Part shown: positions 51,256 to 59,835 of the stretch, piece after piece
How the letters are laid out: each line of letters begins with the position of its first letter
Position numbering within the stretch: the first letter of the stretch is position 1
Assembly: GCA_002010065.2 (NCBI GenBank)
Contig: MTMD02000010.1
Location: forward strand, 7,478-71,477
Reading direction: 5' to 3'
DNA: 64,000 nucleotides
From: Candidatus Pyrohabitans jungbluthii
GTDB taxonomy: Archaea > Hydrothermarchaeota > Hydrothermarchaeia > Hydrothermarchaeales > BMS3B
Notes under the pieces: model-generated
Database searches by the model: none
What the model was told of the DNA's origin: nothing
Seen by the model: the letters and a program-made list of their open reading frames with translations, nothing else
Position numbers and translations under genes: made by a program

Positions 51256-52134
51256 TCAAAACAGGTAACAGTGGTCACACTCCGCCTTAAGCGTCTCCTC
51301 ATACTTCTTCGCAGCCTCTGGAGATAAGTATGGCGGCACGCGCTTCATAGCCTCGAGGAAGTGGCGCATCGCCACGCCCTTAAAATTCGCCCCCTGCTCG
51401 CGAATCGCGATTACGGTAGCCTCCCTCACAAGTCCGCGTATATCAGCTCCGACATAGTATTCGGTAAGCCTGGCAAGTTCTTCGAGGCTTACATCCTCAT
51501 TGAGAGGGGTATTGCGCAGGTGGATTTTGAAGATCTCAAGACGATCCTCGTAGCTGGGCGCTGGCACGTATACTCTGCGCTCCAGTCTGCCCTTCTTCCT
51601 CGCCTGATCGTCGAGCACATCCGGGCGGTAGGTACCACCTATGGTAATGACATCCCACCGCTCAGCCACGCGGTCAAGGTTCTCGTAGAATATCACAGTA
51701 ACCTCCTCGCTGGCAATGCGCACTGGCGCATCTCGAGTTATGCCCACAGCCCACAGCGAGCTTGCACCCCGCTTGGGCGCAAGGGCGTCGACCTCATTTA
51801 TAAAAACAACGCACGGTGCTAATTCCAGAGCCTTGTCGTACATCGCAGTTATCTCTTCAGGTTCGCCTATGATCTCAATAGCTTTGACTGCAATGTAGTT
51901 GACCCCCGCCTCGTATGCACAAGCCTCGGCGAGCACCGTCTTACCCCCGCCCGGCGGTCCCCACAGGAGAACGCCAGAGGGTGGGGCGAGATTAGCTTTT
52001 CTGAAGGTCTCGGGGTACTTGAGAGGAAGCACCACCATCTCTTCAAGGCGCTCCTTAACCTCTCGCAAGCCGCCAACTTTAGCGAAGTTCCAGCGGGGCT
52101 GCTTTATCTTGAAGTAGGCGCCAGTCTCTTTCAA
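51256..52134 (-). CDS. Single-domain AAA ATPase (Cdc48/proteasome-ATPase related) with altered Walker B
   Basis: The 292-aa protein is one AAA domain: Walker A GPPGGGKT (about 60-67), Walker B CVVFINEVDALAP with Asn in place of the first Asp, sensor 1 ITIGGTYRPDVLDD, and GRLERRVYVPAP where the arginine finger region lies. The second-region helices follow. There is no N-domain or second AAA ring. The C-terminus ends ECDHCYLF. GGAGGC is 6 nt before the TTG start. Partners and substrate are unknown; altered Walker B suggests slower hydrolysis or a structural role. Confidence 0.85.
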   Translation of the reverse strand: MKETGAYFKIKQPRWNFAKVGGLREVKERLEEMVVLPLKYPETFRKANLAPPSGVLLWGPPGGGKTVLAEACAYEAGVNYIAVKAIEIIGEPEEITAMYDKALELAPCVVFINEVDALAPKRGASSLWAVGITRDAPVRIASEEVTVIFYENLDRVAERWDVITIGGTYRPDVLDDQARKKGRLERRVYVPAPSYEDRLEIFKIHLRNTPLNEDVSLEELARLTEYYVGADIRGLVREATVIAIREQGANFKGVAMRHFLEAMKRVPPYLSPEAAKKYEETLKAECDHCYLF

Positions 52135-52223
52135 GGCACTGCCTCCAGATAATACATCCTCGCTAACAAATCAAAATGTTTCTTAACAAAGGTTAAATAA
52201 CTCTACAAACTTTAAGCTTACCT

Positions 52224-53231
52224 ATGTCTTTGTTGCTCGAGGCAATCGCCGGCAAGGCGGAGCGCGTGCCGGTTGCGCCGCTAATCACCCTCGGTCACGC
52301 ATGCAGAATCGCCGGCGTAGCTCAGGTGGATTACGTGTTAAAGCCGGAGAGCTACGCAGAGGCGCAGCTTAAAACAAAGCGCTACTACGGCTACGACTGG
52401 GTGTGGAGCCACCAGTTCTTTCAGGGGCCAAGCGAGAGAGAAAGGCAAAGCGCAGAGCGCGTCGCCGAGGGAGTAGCACTTACCCTTGACTTCGGGGCGA
52501 GGCTTCTGATACCCCACAAAGGCATGCCCCGTGTGCTCAGCGTGGCGCTTTCAAACAAAGAGGAGCTCTCTGAGCTTGAGGTGCCGGAGATCGGCGAGGA
52601 GAAGATGGCACCTCTGAAGCTTCTTCTGGAGAGCGAGGGCTTTGCCGCTGGCAACCTTAGAATGCCCTTCACCTTTGCGGCAACCTTGCTTTACCCCCTG
52701 GAAAACTTCCTGCTTGACCTCAGCCTGGACAAGCGCTTTGTCCACGCACTTCTTGATTATGCCTACCGCTACAACCTGGAGCTTGCCAAGGCGATGATAA
52801 ACGCTGGGGCGGAGCTGATATTCACAGAAGACCCAAGCGCATCGAGCAGCGTAATCTCGCCTTCGCATTATCGGGAGTTCGCCTACCCCTACGAGAAGAA
52901 GCTTATCCGTGAGATTAAAAGGCAGGGGGCTAAGACTGTGCTGCACATCTGCGGCAATATTTCGGCTCTGCTTGAGGACATGCTCACGCTGGGCGTCGAC
53001 GCCATAAGCGTAGACGAGAGCATGGACATGGCGACGCTCAGAGAAAAAACAGTAGCCTGGGGCAACGTCGCGCCCTCGCTGCTGGTTAGCGGCTCCCCCG
53101 ACGAGGTGGCTGAAGCGAGCAGGGCAATAGTTGCGCTACGCGAAGGCGTTGTGCTAAGCTCAGGCTGTGTTGTGCCGGGCAACGCCAAGCCTGAGAATAT
53201 CGCTGCGATGGTGGCTGCAGCGAAGGAATAG
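52224..53231 (+). CDS. UroD/MtaA-family methyltransferase
   Basis: The 335-aa protein is a UroD-fold TIM barrel. It has the zinc motif of methylcobamide methyltransferases: His and Cys in TVLHICGNISALL (about 235) and Cys in LSSGCVVPGNAKPEN (about 312). MtaA/MtbA proteins transfer methyl from a corrinoid protein to coenzyme M; in non-methanogens related proteins use other thiols or H4MPT-linked acceptors. True uroporphyrinogen decarboxylases lack the zinc motif. No corrinoid protein gene is next to it. Divergent from the AAA gene; GGTTAAATAACTC (52191-52203) is its probable TATA box. Confidence 0.83.
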   Translation: MSLLLEAIAGKAERVPVAPLITLGHACRIAGVAQVDYVLKPESYAEAQLKTKRYYGYDWVWSHQFFQGPSERERQSAERVAEGVALTLDFGARLLIPHKGMPRVLSVALSNKEELSELEVPEIGEEKMAPLKLLLESEGFAAGNLRMPFTFAATLLYPLENFLLDLSLDKRFVHALLDYAYRYNLELAKAMINAGAELIFTEDPSASSSVISPSHYREFAYPYEKKLIREIKRQGAKTVLHICGNISALLEDMLTLGVDAISVDESMDMATLREKTVAWGNVAPSLLVSGSPDEVAEASRAIVALREGVVLSSGCVVPGNAKPENIAAMVAAAKE

Positions 53232-53251
53232 TACCCTGGCTTCAATTTCAT

Positions 53252-53283
53252 CCTGAAAAGAATTTTTGTGGCTATTTTTTCAG
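53252..53283 (+). terminator. Probable terminator after the UroD/MtaA-like gene
   Basis: CTGAAAA (53252-53258) pairs with TTTTCAG (53277-53283), with T-runs within and before the second arm. Confidence 0.45.
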
Positions 53284-53345
53284 TTTGTCAATAAAAAAGT
53301 AATTAAATATCTGCAAAGATTATTTAAAAGAAAGGAGAATCTGTC

Positions 53346-53819
53346 ATGCTAAAAACCAGGAAGATACTCACCATTGTTGCGATTGTGGCTGTGCTTGTAT
53401 TTGCGTATTATGCCGCCAATGCAACGCCTGTGATAAGCGACCAGAACTACACATACATCGCAGAGCTGGAGTGGTACAATACCTACGACGCAGGCGCGAA
53501 GGCAGCGGCGGAGGCTAAGAAGCCCCTGATAGTTTACTTCTGGACCATATGGTGCGTCTACTGCGAAAAGTATCACAAGGAGGTATTCTCCCGCGAGGAC
53601 ATAAGGGAGATTCTCGCCCAAGATTTCGTGAGGGTGGCGATAGACATGGACGTGAACAAAGAGGATACGCGAAGGTTCAACGTCCAGGCGCCGCCACATG
53701 TAATTTTCATGACCTCCGAGGGCGAGATAATCACGCGCGTCCCAGGCTATATGCCAGCGGATGAGTTCAAAGAGGTACTGCTCAGAGTTAAAGCCTCTGC
53801 TGGAGGAGCGCACCCATGA
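53346..53819 (+). CDS. Membrane-anchored thioredoxin (WCVYC), cytochrome maturation context
   Basis: The 157-aa protein has an N-terminal anchor (TIVAIVAVLVFAYYAA), the redox pair WTIWCVYCEK (Cys70, Cys73) and a cis-Pro in QAPPHVIF. The linker TPVISDQNYTYIAELEWYN resembles that of the thioredoxin at 1881-2339, so they are paralogues. The stop overlaps the ccmF start by 4 nt, so this thioredoxin probably keeps apocytochrome cysteines reduced for heme attachment, like CcmG or ResA. GGAGAA precedes ATG. Confidence 0.92.
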   Translation: MLKTRKILTIVAIVAVLVFAYYAANATPVISDQNYTYIAELEWYNTYDAGAKAAAEAKKPLIVYFWTIWCVYCEKYHKEVFSREDIREILAQDFVRVAIDMDVNKEDTRRFNVQAPPHVIFMTSEGEIITRVPGYMPADEFKEVLLRVKASAGGAHP

Positions 53820-56197
53820 GCATAGGCGACGCGCTTCTATCGCTTGCTCTGCTCACCGGCAGTGCCACCGCTGCGCTGCTGGTGCTGCCCCATCAAGAGA
53901 AGCTGGAAAAACTGAGGAGAGCCACTCTGGTGCTATTCGCTTCCTCTCTCACAGCCGCCTTCATCCTTCTCCTCTACTACTTCGCTATAAGCGACTTCCG
54001 CATCTTCTATGTCTGGAAGTTCAGCAGCAGCGCATACCCCCTCTACTACAAGCTCTCAGGTGCATTAGCCGGGCAGGAAGGTACGCTCCTCTTCTGGGCA
54101 ATGCTGATAGCGCTAAGCGCACTCTGGCTTGAGCGTGGAGAAGAGCGAAAGCTTGCATTCGTGAAGCAGACCCAGCTGGTCGTCGTAGCCCTTGGGCTTT
54201 ACTTTACCTTTCTCACCTTCCTCCAGTCGCCATTCACAACAATCTACGAAGCTTTTCCCGACATACCAGTTGGCTACCTTCCCGAGGACGGCAACGGCTT
54301 GAACCCTCTCCTGCTCGACCCCTGGATGGCATCCCATCCCTTCACCACCTTTCTAGGCTACGCAGGCACAACGATACCCTTCGCAGGCGCTGTGGTGTAC
54401 CTTTTCACCACCGCAAGAGCGGGTGGCGTGGAGGGCGCTGCGCAGAGGCTGTGGGTAACCAAGGGCTTGCAGTGGCTCCGCTTCGCTTGGCTGTTCTCCA
54501 CGATTTCAATGGCCTTCGGCGGGATATGGGCATACAAAACCCTGGGCTGGGGCGGCTTCTGGGCGTGGGATCCGGTGGAGACGGCGATGCTACTGCCCTG
54601 GCTGATGCTCACCGCGGCGGTGCATGTTACGCTGGAGCATCGCCGCGACAGGACGAAGTACAACGTTTTAGCCCCCATCCTCGTTGCCTTCTCCTTCTCT
54701 CTGGTTGTGTACGCCACCGCCGTAACGCGCAGCGGAATTTTTGAGAGCGTCCATGCCTTCATCGCAGGCAGCGTGGGGAAGTACATAATGCTTCTGGTGG
54801 GTATATCCTTTGCCGTGCCTCTAGCGCTGGGACTCTGGAAGTATACCCGCATCCCGAGGAGAGAAGAGGAGGACGAGATTATAAACAGGACGAATATATT
54901 CTACGCCGCCATTCTGGTCTTCCTCATAACAATCTTCATCTCCTTCTACGGGATAACCTTCCCGCCTATAATGAAGCTGATAACCACACAGAAATACGCC
55001 ATAACAAAGCAGTTCTTCAACCTCTGGCTCTATCCATTCTTCCTACTCATGCTACTCCTCATAGGCTTGGGCCTGCACTACCGTGAGAGCAGAAAAGCAG
55101 AGGTTTTGCGAGATTTCTTCATTTTCACCCTCTTCACCATAGTGGCGGCCTTCATAAAGCCCACAGAGGACTACAACATCGTGGACTACACCTCCTTCAT
55201 CTCCGCCTCAAAGCCGCTGCTCTACTCAACCATAGGCGAGATTTCCTCATTAAGCGTGGTTCCGCCCGCCTTCTACATCTTCTACGCTTCCATAGAGAGG
55301 TGGCGCTTCTTTGCCTCCGCGTCAACGCGGAGAAAGCTTAGAGAGGCGGGAGTCATAGCGATCCACATTGGCGTCGCCCTCATTGCGATAGGCGTGGTCT
55401 TCTCTTCCATGTTTACCAGCGAGTTCTCGGTGACACTGAACAAGAATCGCATAGGAGAGGAGAAGGTGCTCGCCCAGGCGGTATTCCACGAGGGTTTCGG
55501 CAAGCTCGGCACCTGGGGTGTGCATCAGGGCGAAGTTTTAACCGATTACAAAATAAAGCTTCTTGACTACAAGGAGTATGTGGATTACGGCAGCGCCTCC
55601 AGGGTTAATTCAAAGCGTGGGATGAGCATACAGGAATTCCGCGCCGCAATTGCAAGGGGAGACGCGAGGAGCGAGTACACTGTGCGAGGCACGGTGAGCA
55701 GGGTACTCAGAGGAGAGCATGCCACATTTATAAAGCTCAGCGACGAAAGCGGCGAACTGTGGGTGGCAGCTGACCCAAGCCTGAGAGTTCCTATAGGCGT
55801 GGAGGCTGTTGCTAGGGGTGTGCCGCTGAGGGGGGTTAAAACCCCGGACGGTGCTACGGACGTGGTGCTCCTTGCCAATCAGGTTAGCGATACCATCGCC
55901 CAAGCATTCAAGAAGGTTCAGCTCGCTCGCGTTGCGATTTACAAAGGCAAAGCGAAGATCGGCGAGGGAGATGTGAAGTTTGAGGTGTACAAAAACGGCG
56001 ATGCGAGGCGTCCCCTCATCGACCGCAGTTTAGTAAGAGACGTTTTTGTGGTGCTGGATTCGCCTACCTATCAGGGAGACCTGTCAATAACAGTTAGGAT
56101 AAAGCCCCTGATAAATGAAATCTGGCTGGGCGTTATTTTATTTGTGCTGGGTATAGTTCTGTGCATCTTCTACGAAGCCAGAGGCTCAGAGAAATGA
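53816..56197 (+). CDS. ccmF: Cytochrome c heme lyase CcmF with inserted OB-fold-like domain
   Basis: The 793-aa membrane protein has the heme-handling WWD motif GWGGFWAWDPVETAMLLPWL (about 243-262) and about 14 membrane segments, plus ESVHAFIAG with the conserved His. It ligates heme to CXXCH cytochromes in system I. It is longer than bacterial CcmF (about 650 aa): before the last membrane helix lies an extracytoplasmic section including YTVRGTVSRVLRGEHATFIK and GELWVAADPSL (about 617-690), which looks like an OB fold of the CcmE or nucleic-acid type. The typical CcmE heme-binding His motif is absent. Flanked by a thioredoxin and an anchored protein. Confidence 0.92.
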   Translation: MSIGDALLSLALLTGSATAALLVLPHQEKLEKLRRATLVLFASSLTAAFILLLYYFAISDFRIFYVWKFSSSAYPLYYKLSGALAGQEGTLLFWAMLIALSALWLERGEERKLAFVKQTQLVVVALGLYFTFLTFLQSPFTTIYEAFPDIPVGYLPEDGNGLNPLLLDPWMASHPFTTFLGYAGTTIPFAGAVVYLFTTARAGGVEGAAQRLWVTKGLQWLRFAWLFSTISMAFGGIWAYKTLGWGGFWAWDPVETAMLLPWLMLTAAVHVTLEHRRDRTKYNVLAPILVAFSFSLVVYATAVTRSGIFESVHAFIAGSVGKYIMLLVGISFAVPLALGLWKYTRIPRREEEDEIINRTNIFYAAILVFLITIFISFYGITFPPIMKLITTQKYAITKQFFNLWLYPFFLLMLLLIGLGLHYRESRKAEVLRDFFIFTLFTIVAAFIKPTEDYNIVDYTSFISASKPLLYSTIGEISSLSVVPPAFYIFYASIERWRFFASASTRRKLREAGVIAIHIGVALIAIGVVFSSMFTSEFSVTLNKNRIGEEKVLAQAVFHEGFGKLGTWGVHQGEVLTDYKIKLLDYKEYVDYGSASRVNSKRGMSIQEFRAAIARGDARSEYTVRGTVSRVLRGEHATFIKLSDESGELWVAADPSLRVPIGVEAVARGVPLRGVKTPDGATDVVLLANQVSDTIAQAFKKVQLARVAIYKGKAKIGEGDVKFEVYKNGDARRPLIDRSLVRDVFVVLDSPTYQGDLSITVRIKPLINEIWLGVILFVLGIVLCIFYEARGSEK

Positions 56198-56700
56198 AAG
56201 CTAAAAACGCTGCGCTTGTGCTGCTTGGCATAGCTTTGCTCGTCTTCGCCTTCTCTGCCCAAGAGGAGGAAACCCCCAGCAAGGCTCAGCCAGAAGGGGC
56301 AATGAAGCTCCACCCCGCGAACTTCACCCTTGCAAGCCTTAAAGGTGGAGAAGAGGCTTTAAAAGAGGTTAGAGCACTTCACCGCGGCAGTTCTGCACTT
56401 GAGCTGGAAGACGCCCTCGTTGCCGAGTACATAACCCAAGACGGCAGGCTGGTGAAGGTGTGGGTGGGCATAGCTCGCAATGAGAGCACAGCAAGAGAAA
56501 TGCTGGCGCAGATGCGCGCGAAGCTTGGCACCTCAGGTATGTTTACGCCGGAAGGTAGCCTGAGCGTTGGCAATGTGCGCGTGTTTAAGGCAAGAGGAAT
56601 GGGGGAGTGGCACTACTACTACGCTCACAAAAACAGGGTGGTGTGGATCTCTGGCATGCTGAGCGATGAAGAGCTTAGCACGCTGGTGGAGAGCTTCTAA
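56194..56700 (+). CDS. Exported 168-aa protein after ccmF, unknown
   Basis: The product is about 168 aa with an N-terminal signal or anchor (AALVLLGIALLVFAFSA). The mature part reads as an alpha/beta domain with DALVAEYITQDGRLVKVWVG and NESTAREMLAQMRAK, then ARGMGEWHYYYAHKNRVVWI. No Cys is present. The ATG overlaps the ccmF stop by 4 nt. Position predicts a role in cytochrome maturation, or in using the cytochromes made, but no family is recognised. Confidence 0.72.
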   Translation: MKAKNAALVLLGIALLVFAFSAQEEETPSKAQPEGAMKLHPANFTLASLKGGEEALKEVRALHRGSSALELEDALVAEYITQDGRLVKVWVGIARNESTAREMLAQMRAKLGTSGMFTPEGSLSVGNVRVFKARGMGEWHYYYAHKNRVVWISGMLSDEELSTLVESF

Positions 56701-56703
56701 AGC

Positions 56704-57570
56704 TTAAACATCTTCAATGGCGCTTCTCACCGTCTCCACAGAGCGCTGGAAAAGGTGTGCCTCCTCTTCTGTCAGCTCAAAGTCAACGCTTCTCACACCA
56801 TTGCTAGAAATCTCAGCGAGGTAGCCGAGATATAGCTGGTGCTCCTCGATGAAGGTTGACACCGGATAAACTCCACCCTGCCTAACCGCCTCTATCACCT
56901 TTGCAATCGCCACCGCCGGAGCGAACCAAGTTGCGCCCTTTGTCTCAATCACCTTTGCAGCGCCTTCGCGAACCTCATCGAACACGCGCATTAACTCCTC
57001 CCTGGGGTGGTTGCCCCTCAGTCTGAACACTGGAAGCATGCTGTCGCCGTGCTCGCCGAAGATGTAAGCCTCCTCCTCGTAGTCTATCCCAAGCCTCTTT
57101 TTCAGCATGGACTTTAAGCGCAGTGTGTCCAGGAGTGTGCCAAGACCAAACACCCGCTCCTTGTCTAAGCCTGACTCCTGCCACGCGTAGTAGGTGAGCA
57201 CATCCACAGGGTTGGAAACCACAAAGAGCAGTGCATCCTTGCATTCGGCTACCACATTTCGCACCACATCGCGAATTATCCCCACATTCTTGTGCCTCAA
57301 ATCTAAGCGGCTCATTCCCGGCTTTCTCGGCACACCCGCGGTAATCATGACCACATCAGAACCCTCGACGCGAGAATAGTCGTCACCGCCTTCCACAACC
57401 ACATCGCTGTTCATGCCAGAAAGGGAGTGGGTTATGTCTAGGGCTTCGCCAGCAGCGCGCTCTTTTGCTATATCCAGAAGGTAAATCTCATCAACCAGGC
57501 CCAAATTTACGAGAGTATAAGCCGCGGTCGAACCAACCCTGCCAGCTCCACCGATAATACTAACCTTCAT
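56704..57570 (-). CDS. mdh: Malate dehydrogenase
   Basis: The 288-aa NAD-dependent enzyme has the Rossmann motif SIIGGAGRVGSTAAYTL, the substrate loop GVPRKPGMSRLDL and the catalytic His in FGEHGDSMLPVF. In the loop the third residue of V-P-R-K-P-G is Arg, the residue that marks malate rather than lactate (Gln) specificity. Length fits archaeal MDH. GGAGGAATCTC precedes ATG. It interconverts malate and oxaloacetate. It converges with the CcmF operon. Confidence 0.93.
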   Translation of the reverse strand: MKVSIIGGAGRVGSTAAYTLVNLGLVDEIYLLDIAKERAAGEALDITHSLSGMNSDVVVEGGDDYSRVEGSDVVMITAGVPRKPGMSRLDLRHKNVGIIRDVVRNVVAECKDALLFVVSNPVDVLTYYAWQESGLDKERVFGLGTLLDTLRLKSMLKKRLGIDYEEEAYIFGEHGDSMLPVFRLRGNHPREELMRVFDEVREGAAKVIETKGATWFAPAVAIAKVIEAVRQGGVYPVSTFIEEHQLYLGYLAEISSNGVRSVDFELTEEEAHLFQRSVETVRSAIEDV

Positions 57571-57700
57571 GAGATTCCTCCTGCAAAAGCCTGCCTATTA
57601 TTGCTTTCTAACCTAAAAAAACATTTTTCACATTCTCGGCGATTGTCGATAGCAACCTTTATAAATGAGCGAAAGTGTAGTAATAAAAAGGTGATTCAAG
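57571..57700. other. Divergent promoter region between mdh and the 59-aa gene
   Basis: CCTTTATAAATG (57656-57667) is a TATA box for the rightward small gene, and AAAAAGGTGATT before its ATG is the ribosome binding site. The leftward mdh start has a GC-rich ribosome binding site and a T-rich promoter at 57605-57635. Confidence 0.5.
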
Positions 57701-57880
57701 ATGGAAGGACCGAGAGACCCAAAGGTATATCGCGAGCCTGACCTTGAGGTATATCCTCCCAGGCTCCATGATGTGGTGGGGGTATTTGCGGGATACAGAG
57801 TAAAAACCAAGAGGGATAAAGACGGAGATCTGCTCCTGATAGTCTCAGATGGGGGGAAGAATCACCTAATAAAGGTTTAG
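57701..57880 (+). CDS. 59-aa protein, unknown
   Basis: The frame from ATG 57701 to TAG 57880 encodes 59 aa starting MEGPRDPKVYREPDLEVYPP and continuing with HDVVGVFAGYRVKTKRDKDG, then LLLIVSDGGKNHLIKV. A good ribosome binding site (AAGGTGATT, 8 nt before ATG) and TATA box support it. The protein is soluble, charged and without Cys. The end looks like a beta hairpin of a small binding domain. The next gene, polyprenyl synthase, follows 56 bp later. Family not recognised. Confidence 0.7.
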   Translation: MEGPRDPKVYREPDLEVYPPRLHDVVGVFAGYRVKTKRDKDGDLLLIVSDGGKNHLIKV

Positions 57881-57936
57881 TTTCCAACACTCTTTTTAAG
57901 ACGTTAGCCCGGGCGATTACCCAGAGGTTTTTTGTA

Positions 57937-58935
57937 ATGGACGCACTGTGGCAGCTGGTAGAGGATGCTTATCCAGGGTTTAGAAGTGATATGGAGAAAA
58001 TTGAGAAGCTGCTTATTGACAGTATCCCCCAGGCTACACCCACAGAACTCTACAGCGCCTCAAGGCACCTTATTTTGACCGGCGGAAAGAGAATCCGCCC
58101 CGCTCTGGTGCTCCTCTCCTACAAGGCGGTTAATCCCGAGGGCGAGGTTTCTTACGTTGCGCCAATCGCCGTAGGAATTGAGCTTATTCATACAGCTACC
58201 ATAATCCATGACGACATAATAGACCTTGCCACTATGCGACGAGGTGTGGAGACGGTCAACGCCAAGTGGGGTAATGACATCGCAATCCTTGCGGGGGACC
58301 TCATATTCTCGCGTGCTTTCGGCTTCATAGGTGTGCACCCTGTGAGAAAGGTGAGTGAGGTCGTCAGCAGGGCGTGTATGCGTCTTGCCGAGGGGGAGGT
58401 TCTTGAGACGCTGCACACGGGTAACGCTTCGCTAACAGAGGAGGTTTACCTGGAGATAGTTGAGAGGAAAACCGCCAGCCTCTTCGAGGCTTCTGCAGAG
58501 TGCGGAGCGCTTGCTGCAGAAGGTAGCGAAAAGGAGGTGGCTGCGCTTTCGCGTTTCGGCTACCTCCTGGGCATAGGATTCCAGATGACGGACGACCTTC
58601 TGGACATTATCTCAGGCGAGAATGTGCTCGGAAAGAAAGTTGGCATGGACATCTCTCTCGGAAAACCCACCTTTGTTATCCTGCATGCGCTCCGCAATGC
58701 TCCAGATGGGAAAAGAAAGGCGTTGGAGAGCATACTTAAAAAGGAGAATAAGACAAAGGATGATGTAAAGAGGGCGCTGGAGATATTCGAGGCTTCGGGC
58801 TCAATAGAGTACGCTGGCAAAAGAGCCAAGCACTTTATTGAGAAGGCAAAGGAGGAGCTTAAGCAGCTTCGCAGCACTCCGGCGAGGCGCGCCCTTGAGG
58901 TGATTGCAGAGTATGCGATAAGAAGAGAGTTTTAG
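57937..58935 (+). CDS. Trans-polyprenyl diphosphate synthase
   Basis: The 332-aa enzyme has the first Asp-rich motif HTATIIHDDIIDLATMRRG (about 86-104) and the second QMTDDLLDI (about 216). The fifth residue before the first motif is Ala, as in E. coli IspB (IHTATLLHDDVVD), whereas short-chain GGPP synthases of archaea carry a bulky aromatic there. So it probably makes a long-chain product, which could be the side chain of a respiratory quinone, rather than only membrane-lipid GGPP. Length is normal. The Gate-domain gene follows 9 bp later. Confidence 0.9.
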   Translation: MDALWQLVEDAYPGFRSDMEKIEKLLIDSIPQATPTELYSASRHLILTGGKRIRPALVLLSYKAVNPEGEVSYVAPIAVGIELIHTATIIHDDIIDLATMRRGVETVNAKWGNDIAILAGDLIFSRAFGFIGVHPVRKVSEVVSRACMRLAEGEVLETLHTGNASLTEEVYLEIVERKTASLFEASAECGALAAEGSEKEVAALSRFGYLLGIGFQMTDDLLDIISGENVLGKKVGMDISLGKPTFVILHALRNAPDGKRKALESILKKENKTKDDVKRALEIFEASGSIEYAGKRAKHFIEKAKEELKQLRSTPARRALEVIAEYAIRREF

Positions 58936-58944
58936 GGGGTCGGC

Positions 58945-59835
58945 GTGAGCTACATCCTGGAAACCCTGGCATACCTGTGCGCAGGCATAGTGCTTGCGAA
59001 CCTTTTTCTTGAGCTTGGCTTGACAAGCTATCTTGCAAAGGCAATAAAGCCTTTTCTCGCCGCATCTCATTTAAGCGGTGAGGTTGCAGCGAGCGCACTG
59101 GCGAGGGTGCTGAGCCCCAGCGCGGGTTACTCCACGCTGGCGGAGTTTCACCGCCGTGGTGAGCTGGACGAGCGGGAGGTGCTTCTAACCACCTTTCTCA
59201 CAACTTTCCCCTACGAGGTGCTTCGCGTGCCCAAGTTCTACCTTCCGGTGGTTGTTCCCCTACTGGGCGCCCCCCTGGCGATGAAATACATGGCGGTTAA
59301 GTTGGGCAGTGGGTTTATTCAGAGCTTTGCTGCCCTTATCTACGCCAGAGTGGCATTACCTGAGCGGGAGATAAACCTCAAGGAACAGGTGGCCAAGGGG
59401 AGTGTGCGCAAGGCGCTGGCGCTGAGCTTAAAGACGCTGCTCCGCGTGGTGCCCGTGTTCCTGGGCGCATATTTTGCGGTGCGCTACCTCCTGGCTTCTG
59501 GAATGCTCACAAAGCTTGCTGTTTTAGCCCAGCCAGTGATGGGTCTCTTCTCCCTACCCGGAGAGGCGGCTATCGTTATTGCCACCCAGTTAGCGAACGT
59601 TATCGCGGGGTTTGCCGTAGCCGGAGAGTTTCTGAAGCAGGGCATAATGAGCGAAAGGGAGGCGCTTGTTACTCTCGTCTTCGGTCTGGTGCTTTCTCTG
59701 CCACGAATCTATGCCCAGCACACCCTGCCAGTGGTGGCCTCGCTTTTTTCGCGAGGCATGGCGCTGCGGATAATCTTCTTCAAGATAACCTTCGAGGCTC
59801 TGGCATTGCTGGTAATGCTATTGGTGGTGCTATGA
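58945..59835 (+). CDS. Nucleoside-recognition (Gate) domain membrane protein
   Basis: The 296-aa protein has about eight membrane segments in two halves. The pattern AASALARVLSPSAGYSTLAEF and LLTTFLTTFPYEVLRVPKFY is typical of Gate-domain permease-like proteins in archaea and Spore-maturation proteins in bacteria. The start is GTG 58945 with AGGGGGT before it. The substrate is unknown. The stop overlaps the endonuclease III start by 4 nt. Confidence 0.8.
   Translation: MSYILETLAYLCAGIVLANLFLELGLTSYLAKAIKPFLAASHLSGEVAASALARVLSPSAGYSTLAEFHRRGELDEREVLLTTFLTTFPYEVLRVPKFYLPVVVPLLGAPLAMKYMAVKLGSGFIQSFAALIYARVALPEREINLKEQVAKGSVRKALALSLKTLLRVVPVFLGAYFAVRYLLASGMLTKLAVLAQPVMGLFSLPGEAAIVIATQLANVIAGFAVAGEFLKQGIMSEREALVTLVFGLVLSLPRIYAQHTLPVVASLFSRGMALRIIFFKITFEALALLVMLLVVL

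Noticed and set aside
52224-53231. True uroporphyrinogen decarboxylase (hemE)
   Set aside because: The protein has the His-x-Cys...Cys zinc motif of methyltransferases and no flanking heme genes.
56704-57570. Lactate dehydrogenase
   Set aside because: Arg rather than Gln at the substrate-specificity position (VPRKPG) indicates malate.
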